From Chitinophaga pinensis (lineage in GTDB: Bacteria > Bacteroidota > Bacteroidia > Flavobacteriales_D > Crocinitomicaceae): a DNA stretch of 35,816 bases. The stretch lies in contig CAMDNE010000028.1 in the NCBI GenBank assembly GCA_945902745.1, positions 1-35,816 on the forward strand. The letters run 5' to 3'. Made by a program: the position numbers and the translations under genes. Within the stretch, counting starts at the first letter, position 1, and each line of letters opens with the position of its first letter. Positions 24,822 to 34,238 of this stretch are shown here, piece by piece. The notes below the pieces were generated by a model, which was not told the origin of the DNA, ran no database searches, and saw only the letters and a list, made by a program, of their open reading frames with translations.

Positions 24822-26723
24822 ATGATTGATGTGATTAATGAAAGGCCAATAACCGATTGGATGCCTTTAACCAAAAAGGAAATCGAAAAGCGTGGTTGGG
24901 ACGAATTGGATATTATCCTTGTGTCTGGTGACGCGTATGTTGATCATCCTTCTTTTGGAACTGCCGTAATTGGTCGCATAATGGAGGACGAAGGTTTTCG
25001 GGTTGGGATAATTGCTCAGCCTAACTGGCAAGACGATTTAAGGGATTTCAAAAAACTTGGGAAACCAAAATATTTCTTCGGTGTAACAGCAGGTTGCATG
25101 GATTCGATGGTCAATCATTACACTGCCAACAAACGCTTAAGATCAACAGATGCATACACTCCCGGCGGAGCGGCCGGATTTCGTCCAGATTATCCAACAG
25201 TTGTTTATTCTAAAATACTCAAGGATCTTTTTCCCGATGTTCCAGTGATGATTGGTGGAATTGAAGCTTCCCTTAGACGTGTTACCCATTATGATTACTG
25301 GCAAGACACATTAAAAACTTCTATATTAGAGCAATCAGGTGCTGATATTTTAGTTTATGGAATGGGTGACCAGCCGTTACGAGAAATGTTGCAATTACTT
25401 AAAAAAGGCGTTCCATTTTCAAACTTACATACGATTAAACAAGTTGCTTTTCTTCAAAATAAGGACGAAGAATTGCCTAAAAATAAGAATTGGGAGACTG
25501 TTGAATTGGCAAGTCACGAAGAATGTCTTGAAGACAAAATTAAATATGCTTCGAATTTCAAAATTGTTGAAGTAGAATCAAATAAATGGGAAGCAAATCG
25601 CATTATTCAACATGTTGGAAACCAAACACTGGTAATAAATCCTCCGTATAAAACGATGACAGAAAATGAGATCGATCGTTCGTTCGATTTACCTTATACC
25701 CGTTTACCGCATCCGAAATATAAGAAACGAGGAGCAATTCCTGCATACGATATGATTAAGTTCTCAATCAACATGCACAGAGGATGTTTCGGAGGATGCA
25801 GTTTCTGTACAATATCGGCGCATCAAGGAAAATTTATTGCTTCGAGAAGTGAGAAATCTATTTTACAGGAAGTTGAGGAAGTAACAAATCATCCAGATTT
25901 TAGGGGATATATTTCTGATTTAGGTGGACCTTCTGCGAACATGTATAAAATGAAGGGAAAAGATGAAGCAATTTGCGCTCGCTGCTCTTCACCTAGTTGT
26001 ATTCATCCGGTTATTTGTAATAATTTGGATACTTCACACAAGCAAATGACGGAATTGTATCGCAAGGTTGACGCCAATCCGAAAGTTAAAAAAGCTTTTG
26101 TTGGTTCTGGAATTCGATACGATTTATTAGTAGATGATTTCAATAAGAACAATGACGATGGAAATCATGACGAATATATTGAGCAAGTTATCACACGTCA
26201 CGTCAGCGGAAGATTGAAAGTTGCGCCAGAACATACATCAGATGCAACACTTCGTGTAATGCGAAAACCATCGTTCAAATATTTCCATAAATTCAAGGAG
26301 AAATACGATAAGATTTCTGAGAAACATAATTTGAAACAACAGTTAATTCCTTACTTCATTTCGTCGCATCCTGGTTGTGAGGAAGAAGACATGGCTAATT
26401 TGGCTGCTGAAACAAAGGATATGGGATTCCAATTGGAACAAGTGCAAGATTTTATGCCTACGCCGATGACTGTTGCTGAAGTGATTTATTACACTGGTGT
26501 TCATCCATATACGTTGAAACCAATTAAAACTGTTAAGACGAAAGAAGAGAAATTGAGTCAAAACAAGTATTTCTTTTGGTATAAAAGAGAAAATCAAGAT
26601 TGGATTCGTCAACGATTAACGCAAGCAAAAAGACCTGACTTAATCGATAAACTACTCGGAGATCAGCAAAAGCCTTCTGATAAGAAAGTGCCTAATTGGT
26701 TGGAAGGACGTAGAAAAAGATAA
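24822..26723 (+). CDS. YgiQ family radical SAM protein
   Basis: This is a radical SAM enzyme of the YgiQ/UPF0313 family. The N-terminal domain has 'RGWDELDIILVSGDAYVDHPSFG' and 'VMIGGIEASLRRVTHYDYW'. The 4Fe-4S motif is Cys322-x3-Cys326-x2-Cys329 in 'RGCFGGCSFCTISAHQGK'. Further cysteines occur in 'AICARCSSPSCIHPVICNN', and 'RLKVAPEHTSDATLRVMRKPS' and 'PYFISSHPGCEEEDM' are family marks. The Lys/Arg-rich C-terminus is usual. The 633-residue length is normal. The substrate of the family is not established. The first ATG is kept because homologues conserve the 'TDW-P-TKKE' stretch before the next Met, despite the very short leader. Confidence 0.95.
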   Translation: MIDVINERPITDWMPLTKKEIEKRGWDELDIILVSGDAYVDHPSFGTAVIGRIMEDEGFRVGIIAQPNWQDDLRDFKKLGKPKYFFGVTAGCMDSMVNHYTANKRLRSTDAYTPGGAAGFRPDYPTVVYSKILKDLFPDVPVMIGGIEASLRRVTHYDYWQDTLKTSILEQSGADILVYGMGDQPLREMLQLLKKGVPFSNLHTIKQVAFLQNKDEELPKNKNWETVELASHEECLEDKIKYASNFKIVEVESNKWEANRIIQHVGNQTLVINPPYKTMTENEIDRSFDLPYTRLPHPKYKKRGAIPAYDMIKFSINMHRGCFGGCSFCTISAHQGKFIASRSEKSILQEVEEVTNHPDFRGYISDLGGPSANMYKMKGKDEAICARCSSPSCIHPVICNNLDTSHKQMTELYRKVDANPKVKKAFVGSGIRYDLLVDDFNKNNDDGNHDEYIEQVITRHVSGRLKVAPEHTSDATLRVMRKPSFKYFHKFKEKYDKISEKHNLKQQLIPYFISSHPGCEEEDMANLAAETKDMGFQLEQVQDFMPTPMTVAEVIYYTGVHPYTLKPIKTVKTKEEKLSQNKYFFWYKRENQDWIRQRLTQAKRPDLIDKLLGDQQKPSDKKVPNWLEGRRKR

Positions 26724-26782
26724 AATAAATCGCTATTCATATACTTGGTTTTCATAACTTTACTGTCTATTAAAACCTATAC

Positions 26783-29728
26783 ATGAACCGATTATTACTC
26801 TTTATAGTCTTATTTTCAAGTAATTCATTTTCGCAAATAAGCAATTCCTTTCAGGAAGCGTATGCTTTAAATTCTTTTGTCCCTTCAGGATTGTTGGAAG
26901 CAGTTTCATTTTCCAACACACACATGCGTGAAATAACGGATCAAGATGCTAATTCTTGTTCTGGTATGCCACGACCTTTTGGAATAATGGGGCTTTTTGA
27001 AAATGGAGCAGGTTATTTTATTGAAAATGGTCAACTTGTAGCAAATTACAGTGGAATTTCAATTGCCAACCAAAAAAGCGCAATCAATCTTCAAATTTTG
27101 GCGTATGCTAAGGCATTTAACGCGCTGATGCAAGTGCAAACTTCAATTGTCAGAGAGAAGAATAATCCGGAAAAAATAAGAACTATTTTGTTGAAATTAA
27201 CAGAAATTCCTGATTCAGGCATCGTGAACATTTTTGCAAGAGACGCACAAGTTTACGAAATTTTAAAATTCATGAATAGTCCTGAAAAGGCTGAAATTTA
27301 TCAATTTCAAGTACATCATTTCAAACTTAAATCAGTTTTTGGTGAAGAAAATTATAAGGTGCTTTCTGCAAAACGAATCTCATATGGGGCCAGTTCAATT
27401 TCAACAGAAGACAATTTGCAGTATAAAATAAAACAGAGTAAATCTTTACAATATGGCCCCGCAGTTTGGAATCCTGCCCCAACCTGTAATTTCAGTTCAC
27501 GAGGAGGAATTGCAATATCAGCAATTACGATACATACTATTCAAGGAACGTATGCCGGTGCAATTTCATGGTCGCAGAATTGTGCCTCAAGTGTTTCTTT
27601 TCATTATGTTGTTCGCAGTTCTGATGGACAGATCACACAAATGCTTTTAGAAGAAGACAAAGGATGGCATGTTGGCACAGAAAATCCATACACAATTGGG
27701 TATGAGCATGAAGGATATATTGATGATGCTTCTTGGTATACCGAAGCTATGTATCAAAATTCAGCTGCTTTGAGTCGAGATATTATTAATAGTGGATATG
27801 GAATTCCAGCATTACGCACCTATTTTGGCCCGGCAACAGTTGGCACCTTGTTACTTGGAAATTGTACAAAAATCAAAGGTCATCAGCATTTTGCGAATCA
27901 AACGCACACCGATCCTGGAATCAATTGGAATTGGGAGAAATACTATCGTTTAATTAATGACAATCCTTCAATTACAACAATAAGCTCATCAACTGGGAAT
28001 TTATACGATTCTGGAGGACTTGCAGGAAATTATCAGGATGATGAACGTTTATTGTGGTTAATCTCTCCTGCAAATGCAACATCTGTGACCCTAAACTTCT
28101 CTGCATTCGCTGTTGAAAGCAATTATGATTATCTGTTTATTTACGACGGAAATTCCATAGATGCGCCATTAATTGGTATGTACACAGGAACAAATTCTCC
28201 CGGAATAATTACCTCATCAACAGGTTCAATTTTTCTTGAATTTAGATCTGATTGTGGAACTGTTAATGCAGGTTGGAATGCTTCTTATACTAGTGTTTTA
28301 GCAGATTCGGAAGCACCTTTAACATCTATTGCTCCTTCCATTTCTTGGCAAACTCAAGATTTTTCAACGACCATAACAGATACAGATAACCAATCGGGTG
28401 TTGCCGAAAGCTACTATTTGGCAGCTGATAAAGACAATGCTCAAATTGGATGGAAAGCAAATGGTTCACTTGGTTTTGCACATGAAGATTTTGAGGATGA
28501 TCTATCATCTTGGACCCAACAAACTGGAACTTTTGTGTTGAACAATTCGAAAATCGATTTTTCTGATATTGCGCAAAACAATTCAAATGCATATTTGTCA
28601 GTTACACAAAACACATCAACAAATTACCTATATGAATGGAAGCAAAATATTACTTCTTCTGGAGCAAATCAACGTGCAGGATTGCATTTTTTCTGCAGCG
28701 ATCCAACACTTCCAAACAGAGGCAATTCCTATTTTGTTTATTTCCGTCAAGGTCAAAACAAAGCACAAATTTATAAAGTTGTAAATGATGTTTTTACGAT
28801 GGAAACAAACGACACGTGTGTTGTAAATCAAAATGTTGAATACACTTATCGGGTCACATACAATTCTCAAACGGGATGGATAAAAGTCTTTGTAAATAAT
28901 GTACTAGTTACATCTTGGATGGATTCAGCGCCATTGCTTGCTGGAAATTCCATTTCATTGCGTTCTGGTGGTTGTGCTGTTTCCTTTGATGATGTTAAAT
29001 GTTATAAAACACGCTCTTCTGCTGTTTCAATTGCACTTCAATCTGATTTTCGCTACCAAAGTAGTGCGTCACAATATGCTGGAAAAATTACCTCACTTGC
29101 CATTGATAATTTAAATAATTGGTCTTTGGAAGATGAGGAGCTGTACTTAGTTGATTGGACTATTCCTGAAATAAATAATTTGGCAGATGGACAATCGCTA
29201 GATATCGACAGCACTTATTTGAGCACGCTTTATGGAAATTGGTTGGGATCCGATCCACATTCAGGAATTACGGAATACCAAGTTGCAGTTGGAACGAGCC
29301 CATCACTTGATGATGTTTTGCCATGGACAACAAATGGTTTAGTTGAATCGTTTACGCATGTTCTAATAAACCCAATTTATAATCAAATGTATTACATTTC
29401 AGTGCGAGCAATAAATGGTGCAGCATTGCAAAATGAGATGAGTTCTGACGGTCAGCGCTATATGCAAGAACCTTCGAATGATTTATCTGAAGAATTATTA
29501 AATGCCATTTCGATTTATCCAAATCCGGCGGTTGATCAGTTGACAATTTCCAACATCAATATCAATGTTGACCTATTGTTATATACTGCTGACGGTAAAT
29601 TGGTCTATAAGAATACGGTAAATGAAGCAGCGACAATTCCGCTGATTGAATTTGCAACTGGGATCTATTCTTTGGTGATAGCTAATGGAGAAGGATTTGT
29701 AGTGAAGAAAGTGGAGATTCAGAAGTAA
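26783..29728 (+). CDS. Secreted N-acetylmuramoyl-L-alanine amidase with CUB and T9SS domains
   Basis: A signal peptide (residues 1-18) is followed by a domain of about 180 residues with 'VPSGLLEAVSFSNTHM' and 'PRPFGIMGLFENG', reminiscent of lysozyme/transglycosylase-like modules seen before amidases in Bacteroidota. An Amidase_2/PGRP-type domain spans about 240-395. Its zinc ligands are probably His251 ('AITIHTIQG'), His367 ('IKGHQHF') and Asp377 ('HTDPG'). A CUB-like domain follows (about 397-510, 'SNYDYLFIYDGNS'), then a jelly-roll/LamG-like and a fibronectin-like region, and a C-terminal T9SS type A sorting domain beginning 'ISIYPNPAVDQL'. It should be exported and anchored or released to act on peptidoglycan, perhaps of other cells. 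The gene is monocistronic and ends in a hairpin terminator. Confidence 0.88.
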   Translation: MNRLLLFIVLFSSNSFSQISNSFQEAYALNSFVPSGLLEAVSFSNTHMREITDQDANSCSGMPRPFGIMGLFENGAGYFIENGQLVANYSGISIANQKSAINLQILAYAKAFNALMQVQTSIVREKNNPEKIRTILLKLTEIPDSGIVNIFARDAQVYEILKFMNSPEKAEIYQFQVHHFKLKSVFGEENYKVLSAKRISYGASSISTEDNLQYKIKQSKSLQYGPAVWNPAPTCNFSSRGGIAISAITIHTIQGTYAGAISWSQNCASSVSFHYVVRSSDGQITQMLLEEDKGWHVGTENPYTIGYEHEGYIDDASWYTEAMYQNSAALSRDIINSGYGIPALRTYFGPATVGTLLLGNCTKIKGHQHFANQTHTDPGINWNWEKYYRLINDNPSITTISSSTGNLYDSGGLAGNYQDDERLLWLISPANATSVTLNFSAFAVESNYDYLFIYDGNSIDAPLIGMYTGTNSPGIITSSTGSIFLEFRSDCGTVNAGWNASYTSVLADSEAPLTSIAPSISWQTQDFSTTITDTDNQSGVAESYYLAADKDNAQIGWKANGSLGFAHEDFEDDLSSWTQQTGTFVLNNSKIDFSDIAQNNSNAYLSVTQNTSTNYLYEWKQNITSSGANQRAGLHFFCSDPTLPNRGNSYFVYFRQGQNKAQIYKVVNDVFTMETNDTCVVNQNVEYTYRVTYNSQTGWIKVFVNNVLVTSWMDSAPLLAGNSISLRSGGCAVSFDDVKCYKTRSSAVSIALQSDFRYQSSASQYAGKITSLAIDNLNNWSLEDEELYLVDWTIPEINNLADGQSLDIDSTYLSTLYGNWLGSDPHSGITEYQVAVGTSPSLDDVLPWTTNGLVESFTHVLINPIYNQMYYISVRAINGAALQNEMSSDGQRYMQEPSNDLSEELLNAISIYPNPAVDQLTISNININVDLLLYTADGKLVYKNTVNEAATIPLIEFATGIYSLVIANGEGFVVKKVEIQK

Positions 29729-29761
29729 ACCCGCCCTTCGATAAGCTCAGAGAACGGGTTT
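29727..29761. terminator. Hairpin terminator between convergent genes
   Basis: AAACCCG (29727-29733, overlapping the stop codon) pairs with CGGGTTT (29755-29761). The loop contains CTTCGATAAGCTCAG (29736-29750), the reverse complement of the 8511-8525 motif with one change. A long T tract is lacking, so strength is uncertain; it could serve both converging transcripts. Confidence 0.6.
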
Positions 29762-29775
29762 ATCATAATATTATT

Positions 29776-31530
29776 TTACTCTTTCACCATTCGTTTTGTT
29801 GAAACGATTTGACCATCAGCAACAAGAGAATACGTATAAACTCCCGTACTTAAATCATTGGCAAAAACATTCAATTGTCCGTTTCCACGCTCAACAATAT
29901 CAACTGAATTAATCAATTTTCCTTGACCATCATAAAAATGAATCTGTGCTTTTTGAACACTTGCTGGAATTGAGAATGTTATAATCGTTGATTCAGCAAA
30001 AGGATTCGGAACGTTTTGATTCAAAATAATTGAATTGCGGTCAAATAGATTCACGTTGATTGCTGCTTTTAATTGTTCTTGAACAATTTCCTGTGTTGGT
30101 TGAATCGATGAATTATTCATTTGACACAAGAATGGCAAAATCCCTGAAAGACAATTTTCAAGTTGAGTTAAGCGGTCGTTAAGGTCATCAATTTCTGTTT
30201 GTTGTGCAGTAATAATGGAATCTTGAGACTCAATTACGTCATTTTGTTCTTGTGCTCCTGCTATTAACAAGGGAATCAATTCTTCGTATTCAACACCTTT
30301 GAAATTAATTTGAGGTGCTATTTCCATTCCTAAGGAATCATATTGTGCTGGACGTATATGATTACTAACGATTGTTGGAAGAACTTGTTCAACGTCTTGT
30401 GCAACCAATCCCATCTGCTGATCACTTTCAAAATTAAAATCCGCAAAATTAGTAGTATCATAATTAAACGTTTTTGGTTGTAGATCATTCAAAATATCCA
30501 TTGCATTTGTCAAGTTTTGAACATTCGTTTTAAATTGCTGATCTGAAGTGATTACTGTTCCATTGGTTGAGGAAATTTGACCAGTAACATGAACATTGCC
30601 TTGAAAATATCCAGCAAAATTTGAAGAACCTCCAGTTACGGTTGCAAATATTCCATAATTAATTGGTGACACTGTATGAGAAGAGCTGAATATTCCATAA
30701 CTCACTGTTGACCGATCAATAGCTCTTGAATAAAGGCCGTAATTAGCAGAAGTAATACCTGCTGGATGACCATAAGCGGTAGCAAGTAACCCGAAATTTG
30801 TTCCTGATGCAGCTCGAGCATCTGCTTGAACTCCAATATTTGTATTAGCTATTGTTGACAATGAATTGGCAGCACCTGTAACACCTATATTATTTGAAGA
30901 TGCATTATTTGCAATTCCAGTAAGTGAATTGGTTGTAGTACCACCATCAACATCCGACCGAAGACCTTCATTTGAACTCATAGGATTTAAATTTCCATCA
31001 ATATTTATCTTTACTCCTCTTGTTGCATTGTTAATGCCATCGATGGTTATTTCAACTCCAGTGTTTTGTATTGAGTTAGCATGATTCTCAACGCGTAATC
31101 CCCTTGTGTTATTTGCATTTACATTATTGTTTATATTAATATGTAATTTTGAATCTGGGGTTGCTGTTCCAATACCGATGTTGTTTTCAGTATTGACTGA
31201 TGAAGAATTATCCGTAAAGACAATGTTATGATTATTCATTGGAACTTCTCTGTCACTCAATAATTGTCCACTTGTTCCATTAATATCATTTCCAAAAGCA
31301 ACTTTTGTAGTATCAATTGTACTCATTGAAGTTCCGTTATGAGCTCCAGTAGAAAAACCTGCTGGGCCTTGTGCGCCTGTAGAACCAGTCAATCCTTGTG
31401 GACCAGTTGCGCCAGTTAAACCAGCTGGACCAATCGGACCAGTTGGGCCTGTAGGGCCTGTAGCACCAGCAGGAACAGGTCCCTATGTACCATCACCGTG
31501 TAAAACTTGTGTATTATCCATTGGAAAAGC
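29776..31530 (-). pseudogene. 5'-truncated collagen-like/peptidase S74/T9SS surface protein
   Basis: The frame reads, from about 31530, '[14 protein letters not shown]', a TAG at 31485-31483, then '[16 protein letters not shown]' collagen-like repeats. In intact homologues the stop position is normally Trp (GDGTWGPV), so TAG looks like a TGG-to-TAG nonsense change. Downstream it has repeated 'NYGLYS/YGIFSS/NYGIFAT' units and an S74 intramolecular chaperone/autoprotease domain with the Ser-Lys dyad in 'TSDQQFKTNV'. It continues with 'MGLVAQDVEQVLP', a coiled coil and a T9SS sorting domain ('QNVPNPFAESTIITFSIP'). There is no signal peptide or start: the upstream part was replaced by a truncated DUF1697 gene. 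A TTG at 31392 inside the collagen repeat is the only later start candidate and would not be exported. Confidence 0.82.
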
Positions 31531-31730
31531 AGTTTTTCTAAATACTTCACATCAATCGTTTCATGTTTCAAAACTACATTTCCACTCTGTATGTAAGTTT
31601 GAATATTTATGCACTGGAGTGCAGCGAAAATGACCCGCAGTTGTTCCATTTTGATTGCGCGATGTCCACCAACATTGATTCCACGTAAAATAGCAACGTA
31701 GGTTGTTGAATTGGGAAGTATAGCGTTCAA
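31530..31730 (-). pseudogene. Truncated DUF1697 gene
   Basis: From a TTG start at 31730 the frame reads 'TTYVAILRGINVGGHRAIKMEQLR', '[19 protein letters not shown]', the conserved N-terminal third of DUF1697 proteins (usual length about 180). After about 67 codons similarity stops near 31530, where the sequence becomes the interior of the surface-protein gene in another frame. The frame stays open to 31416 as 104 residues, but the last 37 are out-of-frame translation of collagen repeats. The TTG overlaps the OsmC stop as TTGA, so it was once the second gene of that operon. Confidence 0.8.
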
Positions 31731-32194
31731 ATGACAATACAGTTGGCAATGTGATGTACAGGAAAATTACATGAATTGGCAATGAAACATTTTTTATTCG
31801 CCGCTTCGTGTAATGCGTTGGCCAAATCAATTTGATCGGCACGCGTTATGGTAACCGTTGGCCGCAGTGTAACTTCCGTAAATGCTCCGCCTTCAGGTTT
31901 AAGCGTTAGTATACCACTCGCATTATCCACATAATCCATTACAATGATGCCATTATCCGCGCACAAATGCAAAAACCAAAGCATGTGACAGCTTGCAATG
32001 GCAGAAACCAAAAAATCTTCTGGATTTGGTTTTGTACCGTCACCTTTAAAAACAGGATCGGATGAAGCTAGAATGTCTGCTTTATTTTTTATTGAAATCG
32101 TATGACTTCTTTCGTAAGATGTATAATCCTTTGTTCCTTCGCCTTTATTGCCCGTCCAGCGGATAGCGGAGTGAAATTCATGATTTTGAGACAT
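31727..32194 (-). CDS. OsmC family protein
   Basis: The 155-residue product matches the OsmC/Ohr-type fold: 'HEFHSAIRWTGNKGEGTKDY', then 'DPVFKGDGTKPNPEDFLVSAIASCHMLWFLHLCADNGI', where the first redox Cys sits in 'ASCHML', and 'FIANSCNFPVHH', carrying the second Cys near the C-terminus. Family members reduce organic hydroperoxides in the cytoplasm. The 'SCHMLWFLHLC' variant is that of the YhfA/OsmC-like subgroup common in Bacteroidota. The length is normal. It overlaps the truncated DUF1697 gene by 4 bases. The upstream DUF5808 gene lies 51 bases away on the same strand. Confidence 0.92.
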   Translation of the reverse strand: MSQNHEFHSAIRWTGNKGEGTKDYTSYERSHTISIKNKADILASSDPVFKGDGTKPNPEDFLVSAIASCHMLWFLHLCADNGIIVMDYVDNASGILTLKPEGGAFTEVTLRPTVTITRADQIDLANALHEAANKKCFIANSCNFPVHHIANCIVI

Positions 32195-32245
32195 TTAAAA
32201 AAGTTTTGAAATAATATAAACGGATGCTGTGAGAATAGCTAAAGC

Positions 32246-32431
32246 CTAAAATGAAAATGGATTAGCAAAGTTAATCGTCCAGCCTAACATTGCAATTCTT
32301 TTCGGCGGAAAAATTCTCTTGTCTTCTCGGTTGAAATAAAAAATGCCTAACTTCCAGTTTGTTGGATCTTTATGCCATGCATCAATGGTTTCTTTACTTG
32401 GTTTTTTATTTGTAGTATCCATTTCTTTCAT
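32246..32431 (-). CDS. DUF5808 domain small protein
   Basis: This 61-residue protein carries 'DPTNWKLGIFYFNREDKRIFPPKRIAMLGWTINFANPFS', which matches DUF5808, found alone or at the end of membrane proteins. Function is unknown. No membrane segment is evident. It starts 50 bases after the regulator gene's stop codon and precedes osmC by 51 bases, all on the minus strand, so it may be part of their transcript. Confidence 0.8.
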   Translation of the reverse strand: MKEMDTTNKKPSKETIDAWHKDPTNWKLGIFYFNREDKRIFPPKRIAMLGWTINFANPFSF

Positions 32432-32481
32432 TCTTTTACCAAAGTAGATTTTTTATAATAAACGGTATGATTAGCTTAATA

Positions 32482-34080
32482 TTAAGTTCGACGCGCAGAA
32501 CTTACTAAATTCAATGCAATGGATTGAAAATTTGAAGGCGTTACACCTGTCAATTCTTTAAAATGTGCGTAGAACGATGATTTACTAGCATATCCAACGG
32601 TCTCAGCAATGCCAACCATACTATAGTTTTTATACTTTTCATTGATCAACAGGTGTTTAGCCAATTCAATTCTTTTTTCGTTTATTAATGTTCGAAATGA
32701 TTTGCCGTAGTGGCCATTAATCGTCTGCGATAAATCTTTACTATTTGTGCCTAGTTTTTTAGCCAATTTTAGAATGGTTAAGTTTGGATCTTTAAACATT
32801 TCTTTCTCACTAAACAGTCTTTCTAATTTTTCTACGATGGGTGTTGAAATCTTATATACTGAATCTTTAACAATTGATTCATTGTCTATTAAATTGTTGT
32901 TTTTCATTTTGTCAAGTCCTATCTTGACTAATGCTTTATTTTTTAATCTTAATCGAAAAACGAATAAGATTGAGCTAATAAATAGCGCCAATACAAAAAT
33001 AAACAATAATAGTATTCGACTAGTTTTTGCTTTTTCATGTTCCAATGTAATACGTGTATTTTTATCTTTTAGTGCTTGAATAATGCTTAAGTCTTTTTGC
33101 TTTAATTTTTCCAATTCAGCAATACTCTCATCTTTTTTTTGCGCTTTAATTACGCTATCCTTAAGCACTAAATAGTGGTAGGATCTTTCATAGTTCTGAA
33201 GACCCAAATAGCAATCGGATAGGTTAGAGTAAACAGTATTTAACATATCCGTTCTAGACATTATTGCTTTTTTTTCTGAAAATAACAGAGCCTCTTCTGA
33301 TTTTAGCAATTGGTGATTTTCCAGGTACAATCGCCCCAAGTTGTTGTAAAAAACAGCCTTGTCCTCTTCAGCGACCTGATCCTTTAATTCTAAATATATA
33401 TAAAGTGCATCATGAATGCGATCATTGTAGTTTTCGAGTAAAATTGCCTTCGCCATCATCAAATTGTAATGATCATCAGTAAAACCAAATTGCTCATAGT
33501 AAATTGCTTTGTTAAGCCATTCTTCTGATGCTTGATAATTGCTGGTTTGGTAATAAATTCCGGAAATTGAGTAGTAAATAGTTTGATAATTTATGGTGTC
33601 TTTTACCGCTTTTGCAAGGCGCAAAGCTTCAAAGTCGTGCGCTAATGCTTTTTTATAATCTCTTGAAAATTGATAATAAGTACCTAACGCTTGTTCTGCA
33701 AATACCAATAAGTTTTTGTCAGATACGAGCTTCATTTTTTTCTCCATTTTGTGAATTAATGGAGCCATTTTTAAGAATTCATTTTGGTACATCATGAAAC
33801 TCGTAACAGCTAAGGCATGAATAACAAAATCCGTTGGTTTGGCTTCTAATAGTGAGGAATTATATGTTACTCGATCTAATGTTGACACAATTGATTTGGT
33901 ATTCGTTTGCCTGTAGTAAGCAGCCATTTCATTGCGAATTAGTTTAAAATATTTTTTAGAAGACCCTGCTTTTTTTTTCAATAATTTGAAATACGCGATA
34001 TCATTATTTGTTCTTGCTTCGCTGGCTAAATTTACGTTATAACAAAAAAGACAAAAAACAATAATAAGTTTGTAATGCAT
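32482..34080 (-). CDS. Membrane TPR protein with AraC-type DNA-binding domain
   Basis: The 532-residue product has an N-terminal signal-like segment ('MHYKLIIVFCLFCYNVNLASE') and a TPR-rich sensory region (about 90-330; 'YSISGIYYQTSNYQASEEWLNKAIYY', 'VFYNNLGRLYLENHQLLKSEEAL'). A coiled coil follows, then one membrane helix ('ILLLFIFVLALFISSILFVF') and a cytoplasmic C-terminal AraC-type helix-turn-helix domain ('LAKKLGTNSKDLSQTINGHYGKSF', 'SMVGIAETVGYASKSSFYAHFKELTGVTPSNF'). The architecture implies signal input in the periplasm and DNA binding at the membrane. The ATG at 34080 is chosen over 34143 because a TTTG-N18-TAnnTTTA promoter lies between them. Its targets are not evident; the divergent gene is a candidate. 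Confidence 0.88.
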   Translation of the reverse strand: MHYKLIIVFCLFCYNVNLASEARTNNDIAYFKLLKKKAGSSKKYFKLIRNEMAAYYRQTNTKSIVSTLDRVTYNSSLLEAKPTDFVIHALAVTSFMMYQNEFLKMAPLIHKMEKKMKLVSDKNLLVFAEQALGTYYQFSRDYKKALAHDFEALRLAKAVKDTINYQTIYYSISGIYYQTSNYQASEEWLNKAIYYEQFGFTDDHYNLMMAKAILLENYNDRIHDALYIYLELKDQVAEEDKAVFYNNLGRLYLENHQLLKSEEALLFSEKKAIMSRTDMLNTVYSNLSDCYLGLQNYERSYHYLVLKDSVIKAQKKDESIAELEKLKQKDLSIIQALKDKNTRITLEHEKAKTSRILLLFIFVLALFISSILFVFRLRLKNKALVKIGLDKMKNNNLIDNESIVKDSVYKISTPIVEKLERLFSEKEMFKDPNLTILKLAKKLGTNSKDLSQTINGHYGKSFRTLINEKRIELAKHLLINEKYKNYSMVGIAETVGYASKSSFYAHFKELTGVTPSNFQSIALNLVSSARRT

Positions 34081-34110
34081 GTGAGTGCTTGTGAATTTAC
34101 TTTGTGAAAG

Positions 34111-34140
34111 TAAAAGTAGCATTTTAGAATAACCCGCAAA
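34111..34140 (-). promoter_or_regulatory. Predicted promoter of the TPR/AraC regulator gene
   Basis: On the minus strand, TTTG (34140-34137) is followed by 18 bases and TACTTTTA (34118-34111). Transcription would start near 34104, 24 bases before the ATG at 34080. This excludes the upstream ATG at 34143. Confidence 0.6.
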
Positions 34141-34238
34141 CATTGTTACTTCAATATATTATGTATCTCTTGTTTTTTTATGAGTTCAAATTCACGAATT
34201 TGGACAGGTGCGGTGCTTCAGATAGTGACTATTGAATG

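Noticed and set aside
31390-31392. TTG at 31392 as a functional start of the S74 protein
   Set aside because: It lies inside the collagen-like repeat, lacks any signal peptide and would leave a T9SS cargo that cannot reach the periplasm.
34081-34143. Longer start for the TPR/AraC regulator
   Set aside because: The best promoter match lies inside this stretch, and the added residues hide the signal-like N-terminus.
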